A stretch of DNA of 64,000 nucleotides from Nautilia sp. PV-1. GTDB lineage: Bacteria; Campylobacterota; Campylobacteria; Campylobacterales; Nautiliaceae. The notes below the pieces were generated by a model that had not been told where the DNA came from, made no database searches, and saw only the letters and a list, made by a program, of their open reading frames with translations. Below are positions 35,521-44,647 of this stretch, in pieces; positions within the stretch are counted from its first letter, which is position 1, and each line of letters starts with the position of its first letter. A program made the position numbers and the translations under genes. The DNA lies in assembly GCF_004006315.1 (NCBI RefSeq), contig NZ_CP026530.1:1528501-1592500 (forward strand), written 5' to 3'.

Positions 35521-36664
35521 AAAGTCTTTTATTATTCAAAACCTTCGGAAGATATCTTCTTCCCTCATCACTAGGCAGCCTCATGGTTAAACGCACATAT
35601 ACTTCTTTAGGAGACAGGGAATTGATGATATAATAAGCCCTGTCTCTTCTTGTACTGAAAACTCTTAATACGTTACCGATACCGCTGTTATAAGCTGAAA
35701 TCGCACAATATTCCCTTGATAGCGGATTTTTAATATTTTTCAGATATCTGTAAAAAAGAATACTCAGATACGCAGAACCCACATGTATGTTGTTTTTCGG
35801 AACGAATAAAAACTCTTTACTTGGAATATGTTTATATCCGTATGCCCTTTCATAACCTTCTACACCCGCAGTGGTAGGCACTATCTGCATTAACCCGAAC
35901 GCCGGCACGTAACTTACCGCATAAGGATTAAAATCGCTCTCGGTTTTTATAATGGCAAGTATAAGAGTTCTTGAAATATGAAACTTGTTTCCGTACTCTT
36001 TTACATACGGCAGATATTTTTTCGCTCTTATGTTTTGAGAATTTTTAGCCAGACTAAACGTAACATAATATACTTTTTGTTTTTTATATATATAGCTTTT
36101 TAATTTATGGGATATCAGCCATTTGGCATACCTCTCGGCCCTCCACCTGTAAAGTACCACTTTATGCTCAAAATCGTATATCTGTCCTGCCAGAAAAGGT
36201 TTGCCGTTTAATTTTATTTTATCACTGAAAAGATCAACGCTTCTGGGATCTTCAGGCATAAGCATCGTATTTACAAGTGCAATCTGAAGCGCCTGTTTAT
36301 AGTTTTTGGCTATTGTTTCTACCTTTACGTAACCTTTATCAAAATTAATTATAGCTCTTGCTTTGTAATTTTCAGAATATTTTACAAGTGTTGTGGTTTT
36401 AGGTTTTTGAGGATTTTCCCATATGCTTATAGCTTTAGTAAACTTTTTGATTTCAAGATTAAAATGATAAATAAAACTTTTTATATCTCTTGCTAATACC
36501 TGAGGATGCGTTAAATAGTAATTTTTTTTACGGTTTGCGTAGGATTTTAAAAACGCTGAAGGATTTTTTGAAACCGCAGCTTCAACCACCGTCTGATAAT
36601 CACTGACCGAACAACCCAAAAACATAAAAATAATTACCCCGTATATCAACCGTTTCATAGACAT
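35507..36664 (-). CDS. mltC: Membrane-bound lytic murein transglycosylase, MltC-type
   Basis: Lipoprotein that cleaves peptidoglycan glycan strands to 1,6-anhydromuramyl products. The signal peptide MKRLIYGVIIFMFLGCS contains a lipobox ending in Cys near residue 18. The N-terminal half matches the MltC-specific domain (RDIKSFIYHF and on), and the C-terminal half is the SLT domain with catalytic Glu in KTESDFNPYAV (about residue 240), the GLMQIVP motif and the YNSGIGNV segment. 385 residues is close to E. coli MltC. Two ATGs (36664 and 36658) are possible; neither has a clear ribosome binding site. Confidence 0.85.
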   Translation of the reverse strand: MSMKRLIYGVIIFMFLGCSVSDYQTVVEAAVSKNPSAFLKSYANRKKNYYLTHPQVLARDIKSFIYHFNLEIKKFTKAISIWENPQKPKTTTLVKYSENYKARAIINFDKGYVKVETIAKNYKQALQIALVNTMLMPEDPRSVDLFSDKIKLNGKPFLAGQIYDFEHKVVLYRWRAERYAKWLISHKLKSYIYKKQKVYYVTFSLAKNSQNIRAKKYLPYVKEYGNKFHISRTLILAIIKTESDFNPYAVSYVPAFGLMQIVPTTAGVEGYERAYGYKHIPSKEFLFVPKNNIHVGSAYLSILFYRYLKNIKNPLSREYCAISAYNSGIGNVLRVFSTRRDRAYYIINSLSPKEVYVRLTMRLPSDEGRRYLPKVLNNKRLFIGY

Positions 36665-36739
36665 AAGTATAACAAAACAAAAAATTATTTTAATATATCA
36701 TAAAATTAATAAATAAAAGAAGAAATAAGCAGTTAATTA

Positions 36740-36750
36740 GTGCCAGACAC
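36740..36750 (+). repeat. GTGNCAGACAC motif, copy 1 (variant)
   Basis: GTGCCAGACAC, one base different from the 11-mer GTGACAGACAC at 52084-52094 and 62739-62749. It lies in the intergenic gap between mltC and tRNA-Asn. Confidence 0.5.
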
Positions 36751-36769
36751 TATTAATAATAGATTTAAA

Positions 36770-36845
36770 TGGCTCCGGCGAGAGGACTCGAACCTCTGAC
36801 CCGACGGTTAACAGCCGTCTGCTCTACCGACTGAGCTACGCCGGA
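36770..36845 (-). tRNA. tRNA-Asn (GTT)
   Basis: On the minus strand this folds as a complete cloverleaf. The acceptor TCCGGCG pairs with CGCCGGA, the D-arm is AGCTCAGTCGGTAGAGC, the anticodon loop CTGTTAA has anticodon GTT (36810-36812), and the T-arm is AGAGGTTCGAGTCCTCT. The 3' CCA is encoded (36770-36772). Confidence 0.97.
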
Positions 36846-36856
36846 ATGTGAATAGA

Positions 36857-36884
36857 ATTATACCAAAAAAATTTAAGATTGCAA
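36857..36884 (-). promoter_or_regulatory. Sigma-70-type promoter of tRNA-Asn
   Basis: TTGCAA (36879-36884) and TATAAT (36857-36862) on the minus strand are 16 bases apart. The -10 ends 11 bases before the tRNA 5' end. Confidence 0.75.
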
Positions 36885-36927
36885 GTTTGGAATACAAAAA
36901 ATAGAGAAATTTTTATAAAACTCCCTA

Positions 36928-38112
36928 TTAAGTTCTATATTCGGCGTTTATTTTTACGTATTCATAGCTTAAATCGCACCCGTAAGCCGTAAATTCACCC
37001 TCTCCGATACCCAAATCGACACTTATTTTAAAAGAATCTTTTTTCATTACTTTATGGGCTTTTTCTTCAGTTTCAGAAGTAAAAAGTATATTGCCTCTGT
37101 CATATACCAAAACGTCGCCTATTTTTATACTTAATGTATCTTCACTGCATTCCACTCCGCTGGCTCCTATAGTCGACGCAATTCTTCCCCAGTTCGGGTC
37201 TTCTCCGAATATTGCTGTTTTCATAAGCAAAGAGTTAGTAAGTGCTTTTGCGGCTCTTTTGGCTTCTTTTTTATCTTTGGCGCCTTTAACTTCAAATGCC
37301 ACCAGTTTCGTAGCCCCTTCTCCGTCTCTTACGATATCGGTTGCAAGTTTCAACATAACCTGCTTTAATGCTTCTTTAAACGCTTCTTGGTCATAATCCC
37401 CCTGTGACGTTGTCATTAAAAATACACTGTCGTTTGTAGATGTGTCTCCGTCCACACTTATAGCGTTAAAACTTTGTTCGTTTATTTCCGAAAGAATATT
37501 TTTCATATCCTCATCAGGTATATCCGCATCAGTTGTTATAAAACAGAGCATTGTTGCCATTTGAGGGTTTATCATCCCGGCCCCTTTGGCAACCCCTCCT
37601 ATTTTAAACTTACCGAATTCACCCTCAACTTCAAAAGCAATTTCTTTTTCAAAACTGTCTGTTGTCATTATTGCTTTTGCGAATTTGTTAGAATCTTTTT
37701 CGTTAAAATCAAATTGATCAATTGCCTTTTTTATTTTGTCCTTGTCTATTCTTACGCCTATAACTCCTGTTGAACTCATAACAGGATTTTTGACATCAAT
37801 TTTTGTACCCAGATATTCCAAAATTTCTTCAATATCTTTAATTCCGCCTTCTCCGGTCATTGCGTTAGCGTTTTTTGAGTTTGCAAGTAAAAAATTTGTG
37901 GTTTTAATACCTTTTCTTAACACATATTTTAAAGGCGCTGCCTGAAATCTGTTAGTTGTAAAAAGATATGCTACTTTCATTTCTTTTCCGCTTCTTATAA
38001 AACCCACATCAAACCCGTCTTTTTTAAATCCCGCGTTTACTCCACCTGCAAATATACCGTCAACGGCACAGACACCTCCGCTGATTGGTGTGATTCTAAA
38101 TTTTTTCTCCAT
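36928..38112 (-). CDS. argJ: Bifunctional glutamate N-acetyltransferase / amino-acid N-acetyltransferase
   Basis: ArgJ recycles the acetyl group from N-acetylornithine to glutamate in arginine synthesis and may also use acetyl-CoA. The autoproteolysis site is in [16 protein letters not shown], where the Thr of AT-ML becomes the nucleophile of the beta chain. Other family blocks are the early [33 protein letters not shown] and the late DPNWGRI. I choose the ATG at 38112 (MEKKFRIT) rather than the GTG at 38127, because AGGGAG lies 6 bases before this ATG. The upstream 8-mer repeat abuts that ribosome binding site. It follows the potassium channel gene on the same strand. Confidence 0.95.
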   Translation of the reverse strand: MEKKFRITPISGGVCAVDGIFAGGVNAGFKKDGFDVGFIRSGKEMKVAYLFTTNRFQAAPLKYVLRKGIKTTNFLLANSKNANAMTGEGGIKDIEEILEYLGTKIDVKNPVMSSTGVIGVRIDKDKIKKAIDQFDFNEKDSNKFAKAIMTTDSFEKEIAFEVEGEFGKFKIGGVAKGAGMINPQMATMLCFITTDADIPDEDMKNILSEINEQSFNAISVDGDTSTNDSVFLMTTSQGDYDQEAFKEALKQVMLKLATDIVRDGEGATKLVAFEVKGAKDKKEAKRAAKALTNSLLMKTAIFGEDPNWGRIASTIGASGVECSEDTLSIKIGDVLVYDRGNILFTSETEEKAHKVMKKDSFKISVDLGIGEGEFTAYGCDLSYEYVKINAEYRT

Positions 38113-38121
38113 TTTTTCTCC

Positions 38122-38153
38122 CTTCACAACTTATCTACTTACCTACTTATCTT
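38122..38153 (-). repeat. Octamer tandem repeat between the channel gene and argJ
   Basis: On the minus strand it reads GATAAGTA, GGTAAGTA, GATAAGTT, GTGAAG. It covers the stop codon of the channel gene and ends at the argJ ribosome binding site. It is the same family as 3023-3112 and 48295-48346. Confidence 0.75.
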
Positions 38154-39300
38154 ATATAAAATCTATTTCTTTAGGTTTAACTGAACTTCTGATTACTTTT
38201 CTGACTTTACGCATATCTTTTCCCGTACCTATTACAAGCAGCACATCATTAGGTTTCAAAACTACGTCGCCTTTAGGTATCGGTATAAACTTACCGTTTT
38301 CCTCTTTAATCCCTACAACCGTTACATTAAAAAGCTCTCTTAAATGAACTTCTTTTAATTTTTTATGTGCAACCCATGATTTCTTGCTGACAGTGATTTC
38401 TTCAAGATCCAAAGGCGTATCTACAGAATATACAAACTCTTCGAGAATATTTTTAACATCAGGATCAACAGTGACTGCCGTCATTCTTTTGGCTATTAAC
38501 TTGGTAGGAGAAAGAACTTCGTCAGCCCCCAATCTCATAAGTTTTTCTATTTCTTCATCGGAATTCGCCACTGACAGAATATAATACGGATTTCTTTTCA
38601 AATCTTTTTCATAAAGTCTTACGCTGCTGACTACCGCTATATTATCCGTAACACTTTTAGAAAGTGTAATTACTCCTCTCGCACTGCTTAAGTGAGCTTT
38701 TTTTATTGCAAGGGTTGTATGGGGATCCGCATTAATAAAATAAGGATATTTATATTTTTTTGCAATTTCTTCCAGATTGTCGTTATTATCGATAACAACG
38801 AAAGGTATATGTGCTTTTCTGAGTTCTCTGGTTAACTCTATCGTATAGTTATTGTGATAGCATATAACCATATGTTTTTTAAGCCTTGCAATTTTATAAA
38901 GCATTCTATTCTCCTTAAACAGTGCGATTAAACGTCCTTTATTTATTACGTCAACAAGTATACCTACAGCATATGAAAATACAGCAAATCCCGCAACTAT
39001 CAAAAATATCGTAAACAATCTTCCAAAAGGTGATATAGGAGCAATTTCACCAAATCCAACCGTTGTAAAAGTAATACCCGTTTGATAAATAGCATCTAAA
39101 AGTGAAAAATTATCTATCCAGATATATCCCAAAGTTCCGAACAGCATTATTAAAATAGTTAAAATAACAGGTATTCTGAAAGGTTTTAATTCACCCCATA
39201 ATTCAGAAGAAAGATCAACTTCAGGTTTAGGACTTCTTTGCCAGTGAAGTGTAGTAGCTAGTTTTTTGAGAAAATCCTCTAAAAAAGAGTCTTTATTCAT
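38152..39300 (-). CDS. Potassium channel with RCK (TrkA-N/TrkA-C) domains
   Basis: This 382-residue Kch/MthK-like channel has one transmembrane helix at about 42-62, a pore loop with selectivity filter TVGFGE at 80-85, a second helix at about 93-117, then a cytoplasmic RCK domain (about 140-270) and a TrkA-C domain (about 300-375). The RCK first strand reads HMVICYHNNYTIEL, where the usual GxGxxG nucleotide motif is absent, so NAD(H) binding is doubtful and gating may depend on another ligand. The gene sits 21 bases after rpmB; the gap carries a short CCCC-loop-GGGG hairpin (39306-39317). Confidence 0.87.
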   Translation of the reverse strand: MNKDSFLEDFLKKLATTLHWQRSPKPEVDLSSELWGELKPFRIPVILTILIMLFGTLGYIWIDNFSLLDAIYQTGITFTTVGFGEIAPISPFGRLFTIFLIVAGFAVFSYAVGILVDVINKGRLIALFKENRMLYKIARLKKHMVICYHNNYTIELTRELRKAHIPFVVIDNNDNLEEIAKKYKYPYFINADPHTTLAIKKAHLSSARGVITLSKSVTDNIAVVSSVRLYEKDLKRNPYYILSVANSDEEIEKLMRLGADEVLSPTKLIAKRMTAVTVDPDVKNILEEFVYSVDTPLDLEEITVSKKSWVAHKKLKEVHLRELFNVTVVGIKEENGKFIPIPKGDVVLKPNDVLLVIGTGKDMRKVRKVIRSSVKPKEIDFI

Positions 39301-39321
39301 AATGACCCCGAGAGGGGAGCT

Positions 39322-39507
39322 TTATACTGATTTTTTCAAGCTTCTAAGACAGCTTGTACAAATTTTAACTTTTCTGCTAACTCCGTTAATTTCGATTCTA
39401 ACGCTTTGAATGTTAGGATTGAATTTATGTCTTGTTTTTTTGTTTGAGTGGCTCACTCTGTTCCCGAACTGAGGACCTTTACCACAAATTTCACATTTTC
39501 TTGCCAT
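39322..39507 (-). CDS. rpmB: 50S ribosomal protein L28
   Basis: L28 of the large ribosomal subunit, 61 residues. It is the zinc-ribbon (C+) form, with CxxC pairs at CEIC near the N-terminus and CTSC near the C-terminus. The family motif FGNRVSHSNKKTRHKFNPN is intact. ATG with a good ribosome binding site (AAAGGAAACA) and a TATAAT box at 39555-39560. It leads the channel and argJ genes on the same strand. Confidence 0.97.
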   Translation of the reverse strand: MARKCEICGKGPQFGNRVSHSNKKTRHKFNPNIQSVRIEINGVSRKVKICTSCLRSLKKSV

Positions 39508-39554
39508 TGTGTTTCCTTTATTATAATTTAAGCGCTTTATTTTTTAAGTTTGAA

Positions 39555-39560
39555 ATTATA
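39555..39560 (-). promoter_or_regulatory. Candidate -10 box for rpmB
   Basis: TATAAT on the minus strand, 47 bases upstream of the rpmB ATG in an AT-rich gap. Confidence 0.45.
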
Positions 39561-39612
39561 TCAAATTTTTATAAAAAACAAATTTTGTTTTATCCTTGAA
39601 AAAAGGAAAAGC

Positions 39613-40776
39613 TTAGTGAAGCTCCTCGTTTAATTTAACTTCTCTTCTGCTTCTGAATGCTACCATTTTGCCTTTTGTAGTGTCAAATCTGTAATGAATC
39701 CCGTTTAATCCGGCAAGTTCCAAGCCTTTAAAGTATTCTTTATATCCTACTTTCCATTCTGGATTAACTTCTTTTATTTTATTAAATTCATCTTCGCTTA
39801 TCCATATTTTAGTTCCTTCAAGTACTGCAATACCCGCATCTACGATACATCCGTCCCCTACAGGTATACCTGTAACGCTGTTAGCTCCGAGAAGAGTGTT
39901 TCTTCCGATTGTAATAGGGTTGCCGTTTGTTCCGCTGAGTACTCCAAGAATAGAAGCTCCCCCACCGACATCGGCACCTTCTTTTACGACGGCAGATGAA
40001 GAAATTCTACCCTCAACCATAACAGGGCCTTCTGTCCCTGCATTAAAGTTGATATAACTCGCCCCAGGCATAACAGTAGTTCCCGCGGCAAGCTGGGCAC
40101 CCATTCTAACTTTTGAAGTATCTAAAATTCTTGTATTATCGTCAGGTATGATATGTGAAAGGAATCTTGGGAATTTATCTACATATTCAACTTCAGGATA
40201 TGCGTCTTTAAGTTTTAATTCTATTTCGTTTTCTCTTAAATAATCAAGTTCGATAGGAACGTTTCCTACCCATGCACAGTTAGTAAGTATACCGAAAGCT
40301 CCGTTTAAGTTAACGCTTCTCAGCGCCGCTTTTCTTGTTGAAAGAGCATATAATTTTAAATATACGGCTTCTACGCTTTTAGGAGCTTCGTCTTCAAATA
40401 AAAAGCAGATTCTGTAATTATCCATAACCTCATCATCAAATATTTCTTTTAAAACTTTTAATACCTGGATATTTTTATGTTTGTCTCCCTCTGCTTCTTC
40501 GACTAAGTCTTTTCCGAACAGCTCAAGTGCGGTATCAACAAATTCTTTTGTAACATCCGCTACGAATTCGCTTGAATTAAAATCCACTTCCACGCCGTTT
40601 TCAAAAAGACTTCTTATAAACACGGCTGCACTGCCGAAATTTTCATTCCAGTTTATTACAGGATATGTGGCCTGAAGAACCTTCTCACGGTTTACCTGAC
40701 CGAAATCAACCCTTGCAATACCGAATGCAAACGGCTTTTTATATCCTTGTATGTTTTCTACAAGATTTTCAAACAT
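39613..40776 (-). CDS. dapD: Tetrahydrodipicolinate N-succinyltransferase
   Basis: Succinyl-CoA-dependent step of lysine and diaminopimelate synthesis. 387 residues corresponds to the long epsilonproteobacterial DapD. The C-terminal half is a left-handed beta-helix of hexapeptide repeats (MVEGRISSSAVVKEGADVGG and GNPITIGRNTLLGANSVTG). The N-terminal half is the helical extension of this subtype. ATG at 40776, ribosome binding site AAGGA. Downstream at about 39592-39609 a weak TCCTT-AAGGA hairpin may be a terminator. Confidence 0.93.
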   Translation of the reverse strand: MFENLVENIQGYKKPFAFGIARVDFGQVNREKVLQATYPVINWNENFGSAAVFIRSLFENGVEVDFNSSEFVADVTKEFVDTALELFGKDLVEEAEGDKHKNIQVLKVLKEIFDDEVMDNYRICFLFEDEAPKSVEAVYLKLYALSTRKAALRSVNLNGAFGILTNCAWVGNVPIELDYLRENEIELKLKDAYPEVEYVDKFPRFLSHIIPDDNTRILDTSKVRMGAQLAAGTTVMPGASYINFNAGTEGPVMVEGRISSSAVVKEGADVGGGASILGVLSGTNGNPITIGRNTLLGANSVTGIPVGDGCIVDAGIAVLEGTKIWISEDEFNKIKEVNPEWKVGYKEYFKGLELAGLNGIHYRFDTTKGKMVAFRSRREVKLNEELH

Positions 40777-40797
40777 AAATTATCCTTTTTTATTTGA

Positions 40798-40803
40798 ATT
40801 ATA
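40798..40803 (-). promoter_or_regulatory. Candidate -10 box for dapD
   Basis: TATAAT on the minus strand, directly beside the stop codon of the EAL-domain gene and 21 bases before the dapD ATG. Confidence 0.45.
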
Positions 40804-42858
40804 TCAAATTTCTATATCTTCCTTAGGCTCAGAGAAATAATATCCCTGAAAACAGTCTATTCCGAGATTTTTTAAATATTCAAATATTTCTTCGTTTTCA
40901 ACAAACTCGGCAATCACCTGCATATTAACCTCTTTTGCGAAATTAACTATGGTATTTACGACAATTTGAGAATTTTTATCTTCTAAAATATTTTTAATAA
41001 GACTGCCGTCAATTTTCAATCCGTCGGCACCTAAAGAAAGAAGATAATCAAAATTTGCATATCCGCTTCCGAAATCGTCTATTAAAATTTTACATCCGAA
41101 ACTTTTTAACTGCTGAATAAATTCATAAGCGTTTTTAGAATTTTTAATATCTTCACTTTCAACGATCTCAAAACTTATTTTTTTAGGATTTTTAAATCCT
41201 TTAAGTTTTTGAATAATAAAATTTTTTATATTATCGTTTTCCATATCAAGTGTGCTCAAATTCACAGAAAACTCTGTACCGTTTTTTTCGAATTTTTTGA
41301 AAGATTTATCAATAACCTGCTTTGTTATTTCAAAATATAGTCTTGATTTTTTAGCAACATTTAAAAAGAAATAAGGGCTTATAACATTTCCGTCTTCATC
41401 AATAAGTCTGACCAACGCCTCATATTTACAGATTTTTCTGTTTTGATCATATATAGGCTGATAAAAAGGTATTATTTTATTATGTTCAATTGCAATTTTA
41501 AGTTTTTTAAGCCAAATCAAATGTTCTTGATAAGAATCTCTGATTTGATCAGCTTCACTGCAAAAAGCTATGTCTTTATTTAATATTCTTGTTGCATCCA
41601 GTGCTGAAAGCGCTCTCATAAAATTACGCTTAGTATATGCAATTCCGGCCCTAAATTTAACTATTATTGAATAATCATCTATATCATAAGGCTCTTCAAG
41701 TTTTTTAATAAGGTTTTTAGTCAATTCGTAAATTTCGTCTTTACTGATATTTTCCCTTTGCAGTATTACAAATTCATCTATTTTAATATGAAAAGTACGG
41801 TAATCTCTTAACCTTTCAGCAACCTGTTTAATAAGTTTATTGGCTATCTCTTCACCGTAAAAATAATTTATTTCTTTAAATGAATCTATATCGAGAAGAA
41901 TTAAAGGATAATTTTTCCTTTTTATAATTTCAATAAGTTTTTTTCTGTTAGGAAGACCTGTAAGCTCATTATAATAAAGACTTTTATATAATGTTTTTTG
42001 ATAATTTTTTAATGATTTTACTACACTATTTATACCCTTTTTAATAATATCGAATTCAAAAAAATTCATCTTAGCCTTAAAAGGCCTGTATATATTTTTT
42101 GCAAGTTTTGTTTGTAAATATTCGTTAATATTATCAATATCTTTAAATATAAGTTTGTTAATTCTGGTAAACAGTACAATTCCCAATAAATATAAAAACA
42201 GCAAAAACAGTGAAAGTTTTAAAAACAGTATATCTACTTTATGCTTAATTTCACTAAAAGGTATTTTTATCGAAATAATTCCTCTTATCTGTCCTAATTT
42301 ATATCCAAACGCCCTGTCACCATATATTTTTTCTATTTTATTAAGAAGCGGTTTAGGTATGTCTTTTTTAGGCCCGTGACATTTTAAACAGCTTCTGTCG
42401 ATTTTAAGAGGATATGCATAAAACAGATGTTCAGACTTTATATTTTCGTGACCCCTGTGAATTTGAAAAAATTCTTTTGCATTCGGATGAGATTTAAAAT
42501 AATAAATGGCAGTCAGTTCATGTTCGTTCGGTTTGTTTTGAGGATCTCTATATTTATCTGAAGTCTGTTTGACATACAGATGCTCTTTCATTTGTATTGT
42601 TTTGGCTATTTGACTGACGGCGTAAGCCGGTGTTAAAGAAAAAGGATGAAATTTTTTGTTTTTAACTTCTACAAACGGAGCAACTTTTGCCAGATATTCT
42701 CTTGTATATAATAAAGTATGGGCAAGAAGTCTTGCTTTTTGTATTTCCTGTTCAATAATAAAAGACGATATAGATTTATATAAAATAAAAAGAAGAGTTA
42801 ATAACCCTACCCCTGATAAAATAAATGATTTTATCATTTCATTTCTAATTTTTTTCAA
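40804..42858 (-). CDS. Heme-binding sensor (DUF3365/Tll0287-like) with degenerate GGDEF and EAL domains
   Basis: This 684-residue membrane-bound c-di-GMP phosphodiesterase candidate starts with a TM helix (about 10-33). A periplasmic sensor domain follows, with one heme c motif CLKCH at 157-161 (RSCLKCHG), then a second TM helix at about 208-230. The GGDEF fold at ~290-440 keeps the NELTGLPNRKKL start, but the signature reads IKIDEF (about 360), so it should not make c-di-GMP. The EAL domain at ~450-680 keeps EALVR (~480), the NLSTLD strand, DDFGSGYANF (~593) and GYYFSEP, and looks active. TTG start. It follows glmS by 16 bases, so it is probably the last gene of that operon. Confidence 0.87.
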   Translation of the reverse strand: MKKIRNEMIKSFILSGVGLLTLLFILYKSISSFIIEQEIQKARLLAHTLLYTREYLAKVAPFVEVKNKKFHPFSLTPAYAVSQIAKTIQMKEHLYVKQTSDKYRDPQNKPNEHELTAIYYFKSHPNAKEFFQIHRGHENIKSEHLFYAYPLKIDRSCLKCHGPKKDIPKPLLNKIEKIYGDRAFGYKLGQIRGIISIKIPFSEIKHKVDILFLKLSLFLLFLYLLGIVLFTRINKLIFKDIDNINEYLQTKLAKNIYRPFKAKMNFFEFDIIKKGINSVVKSLKNYQKTLYKSLYYNELTGLPNRKKLIEIIKRKNYPLILLDIDSFKEINYFYGEEIANKLIKQVAERLRDYRTFHIKIDEFVILQRENISKDEIYELTKNLIKKLEEPYDIDDYSIIVKFRAGIAYTKRNFMRALSALDATRILNKDIAFCSEADQIRDSYQEHLIWLKKLKIAIEHNKIIPFYQPIYDQNRKICKYEALVRLIDEDGNVISPYFFLNVAKKSRLYFEITKQVIDKSFKKFEKNGTEFSVNLSTLDMENDNIKNFIIQKLKGFKNPKKISFEIVESEDIKNSKNAYEFIQQLKSFGCKILIDDFGSGYANFDYLLSLGADGLKIDGSLIKNILEDKNSQIVVNTIVNFAKEVNMQVIAEFVENEEIFEYLKNLGIDCFQGYYFSEPKEDIEI

Positions 42859-42874
42859 AAACGCCCTTTAATCA

Positions 42875-44647
42875 TCATTCAACAGTAACGGACTTGGCGA
42901 GATTCCTAGGCATATCCACGTCATTTCCCATCCTTACGGCAACTTCTAAAGCCAAAAGCTGAGTAATAACCATCATTTCAAAAAACTCTATCATAGGATG
43001 ATCCGTATCGTTTATTTTAACAAAATCATCTGTCATTTCAATAAAATCGCTTGCTATCGTCAGAACCGTCGCATCTCTTGCAACGAGTTCTTCAATATTA
43101 GCTTTTGTTTTTTCATAAAGAATGTTTTTACTTAATAATGCTACCACAAAAAGCTCTGGATCCGCAAGTGCAATTGGACCGTGTTTCATCTCTCCTGCCG
43201 GATATCCTTCTGCATGAATATAACTTATTTCTTTAAGTTTTAGAGCCCCTTCAAGCGCTAAAGGGAAAAATATATCCCTGCCTATAAAGAAAAACCCGTG
43301 CCCATGCAGGTATCTTTTTGAAAGTCTTTTGATTTTTTCATGTAAAGCGCTGTCGACTTTTGTGGCCTCAATTGCCCTGTTTATGGCATCAAACTCATTT
43401 TTTCCGCCTAAATAGTTGCTAAGCATCCATAGAGTCATTACCTGTGTGGCAAATGCTTTGGTGGAAGCAACTCCCTTTTCTATTCCGGCCCTTAACAGAA
43501 CTGTTTTATCAGCAACCCTTACGATAGAAGAATTGTCCACATTGCAAAGCGCAAGTGTTTTAAGTCCCGCCTCTTTTGCCATTTTAAGAGTTTCAAGGGT
43601 ATCGGCTGTTTCTCCCGATTGTGAAATAACTATAAAAAGAGTATCTTTAGTCAAAAGAGGCTCACGATATCTAAGCTCGCTTGCAACTTCTACATCCACT
43701 TTAATTTTTGCGTTTCTTTCTATTAGATATTTTCCCACCAGTCCGGCATGATAACTGGTGCCGCATGCAGAAATAATAATATTGTTTATACCGCTAAAAA
43801 ATTCTTTTTCTAGCTCGTCAAATTTTATACCTTCATCAGTATTTCTTCCTAAAACTGTCTCTTTTAACACCTCATGCTGTTCATATATCTCTTTTTCCAT
43901 ATAAAATCTGAAGCCCTGCTTTTTAGCAGACTCTTTATCGCTCGGCAAATCTTTAAATGCCGGAGAAACAATCATATCATTATTAAAAATATGTATTTCA
44001 TTTTTATTTACATAACCGTATTCACCGTCATCCAGATAATGCGCCTGGGAAGCATGCCCTATAAGGGGGGCGTCCGAAGAGGCAAAATAGATACCTTCTC
44101 CGTCTTTTGCCACTATTAAAGGAGAGCCTTTTTTTGCAAAAAATATTTTTTCGGGTTCTTTTTTGGTAATAAGAAGAATTGCATAAGCTCCTTCAATTTT
44201 ATGAAGCATTTTTTTAAACGCTTCAAAAGGATCTCCGTTGCAGTAATATTCAAAAAGTTTTACGATAACCTCGGTATCGGTTTGTGAAACGAAATTGATA
44301 TTTTTATTTTCCAGATATTTTTTAATTTCCTGATAGTTTTCAATAATTCCGTTGTGTACAACGGCACTGAAAGCTCCTGTCTGAGGATGTGCGTTAATTT
44401 CTGTCGGTTTTCCGTGTGTCGCCCATCTGGTATGGCCTATTCCTACTTTAGGGTTTTTAAATTTTATCTGATCAAGTTTTCTTTCAAGGTTTTTCAGTTT
44501 GCCTACGGCTTTTATAATTTTTAGCTCGTTTCCGTCTATAACTGCTATCCCGGAACTGTCATATCCCCTGTATTCAAGCTCTTTAAGTCCTTCAATAAGA
44601 TACTTTTGAGGATTTTTGACTCCCGTACACCCAACAATCCCACACAT
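42875..44647 (-). CDS. glmS: Glutamine-fructose-6-phosphate aminotransferase
   Basis: GlmS makes glucosamine-6-phosphate, the entry to UDP-GlcNAc and hence to peptidoglycan, LPS and pseudaminic acid. Its 590 residues start with MCGIVGC; Cys2 is the glutaminase nucleophile, and HTRWATHG is present. Two SIS domains follow (SACGTSYHAGLVGKYLIE and SQSGETADTLETL), and the C-terminus PRNLAKSVTVE is canonical. Its ATG overlaps the galU stop by one base (TAATG). No glmS ribozyme sequence is possible in this overlap, so regulation is elsewhere. Confidence 0.97.
   Translation of the reverse strand: MCGIVGCTGVKNPQKYLIEGLKELEYRGYDSSGIAVIDGNELKIIKAVGKLKNLERKLDQIKFKNPKVGIGHTRWATHGKPTEINAHPQTGAFSAVVHNGIIENYQEIKKYLENKNINFVSQTDTEVIVKLFEYYCNGDPFEAFKKMLHKIEGAYAILLITKKEPEKIFFAKKGSPLIVAKDGEGIYFASSDAPLIGHASQAHYLDDGEYGYVNKNEIHIFNNDMIVSPAFKDLPSDKESAKKQGFRFYMEKEIYEQHEVLKETVLGRNTDEGIKFDELEKEFFSGINNIIISACGTSYHAGLVGKYLIERNAKIKVDVEVASELRYREPLLTKDTLFIVISQSGETADTLETLKMAKEAGLKTLALCNVDNSSIVRVADKTVLLRAGIEKGVASTKAFATQVMTLWMLSNYLGGKNEFDAINRAIEATKVDSALHEKIKRLSKRYLHGHGFFFIGRDIFFPLALEGALKLKEISYIHAEGYPAGEMKHGPIALADPELFVVALLSKNILYEKTKANIEELVARDATVLTIASDFIEMTDDFVKINDTDHPMIEFFEMMVITQLLALEVAVRMGNDVDMPRNLAKSVTVE

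Noticed and set aside
38113..38127. GTG start of ArgJ
   Set aside because: The Shine-Dalgarno AGGGAG lies inside these codons and fits the ATG at 38112.
39306..39317. Terminator between rpmB and the channel gene
   Set aside because: Only a 4-bp GC stem without a T-tract; too weak to call.
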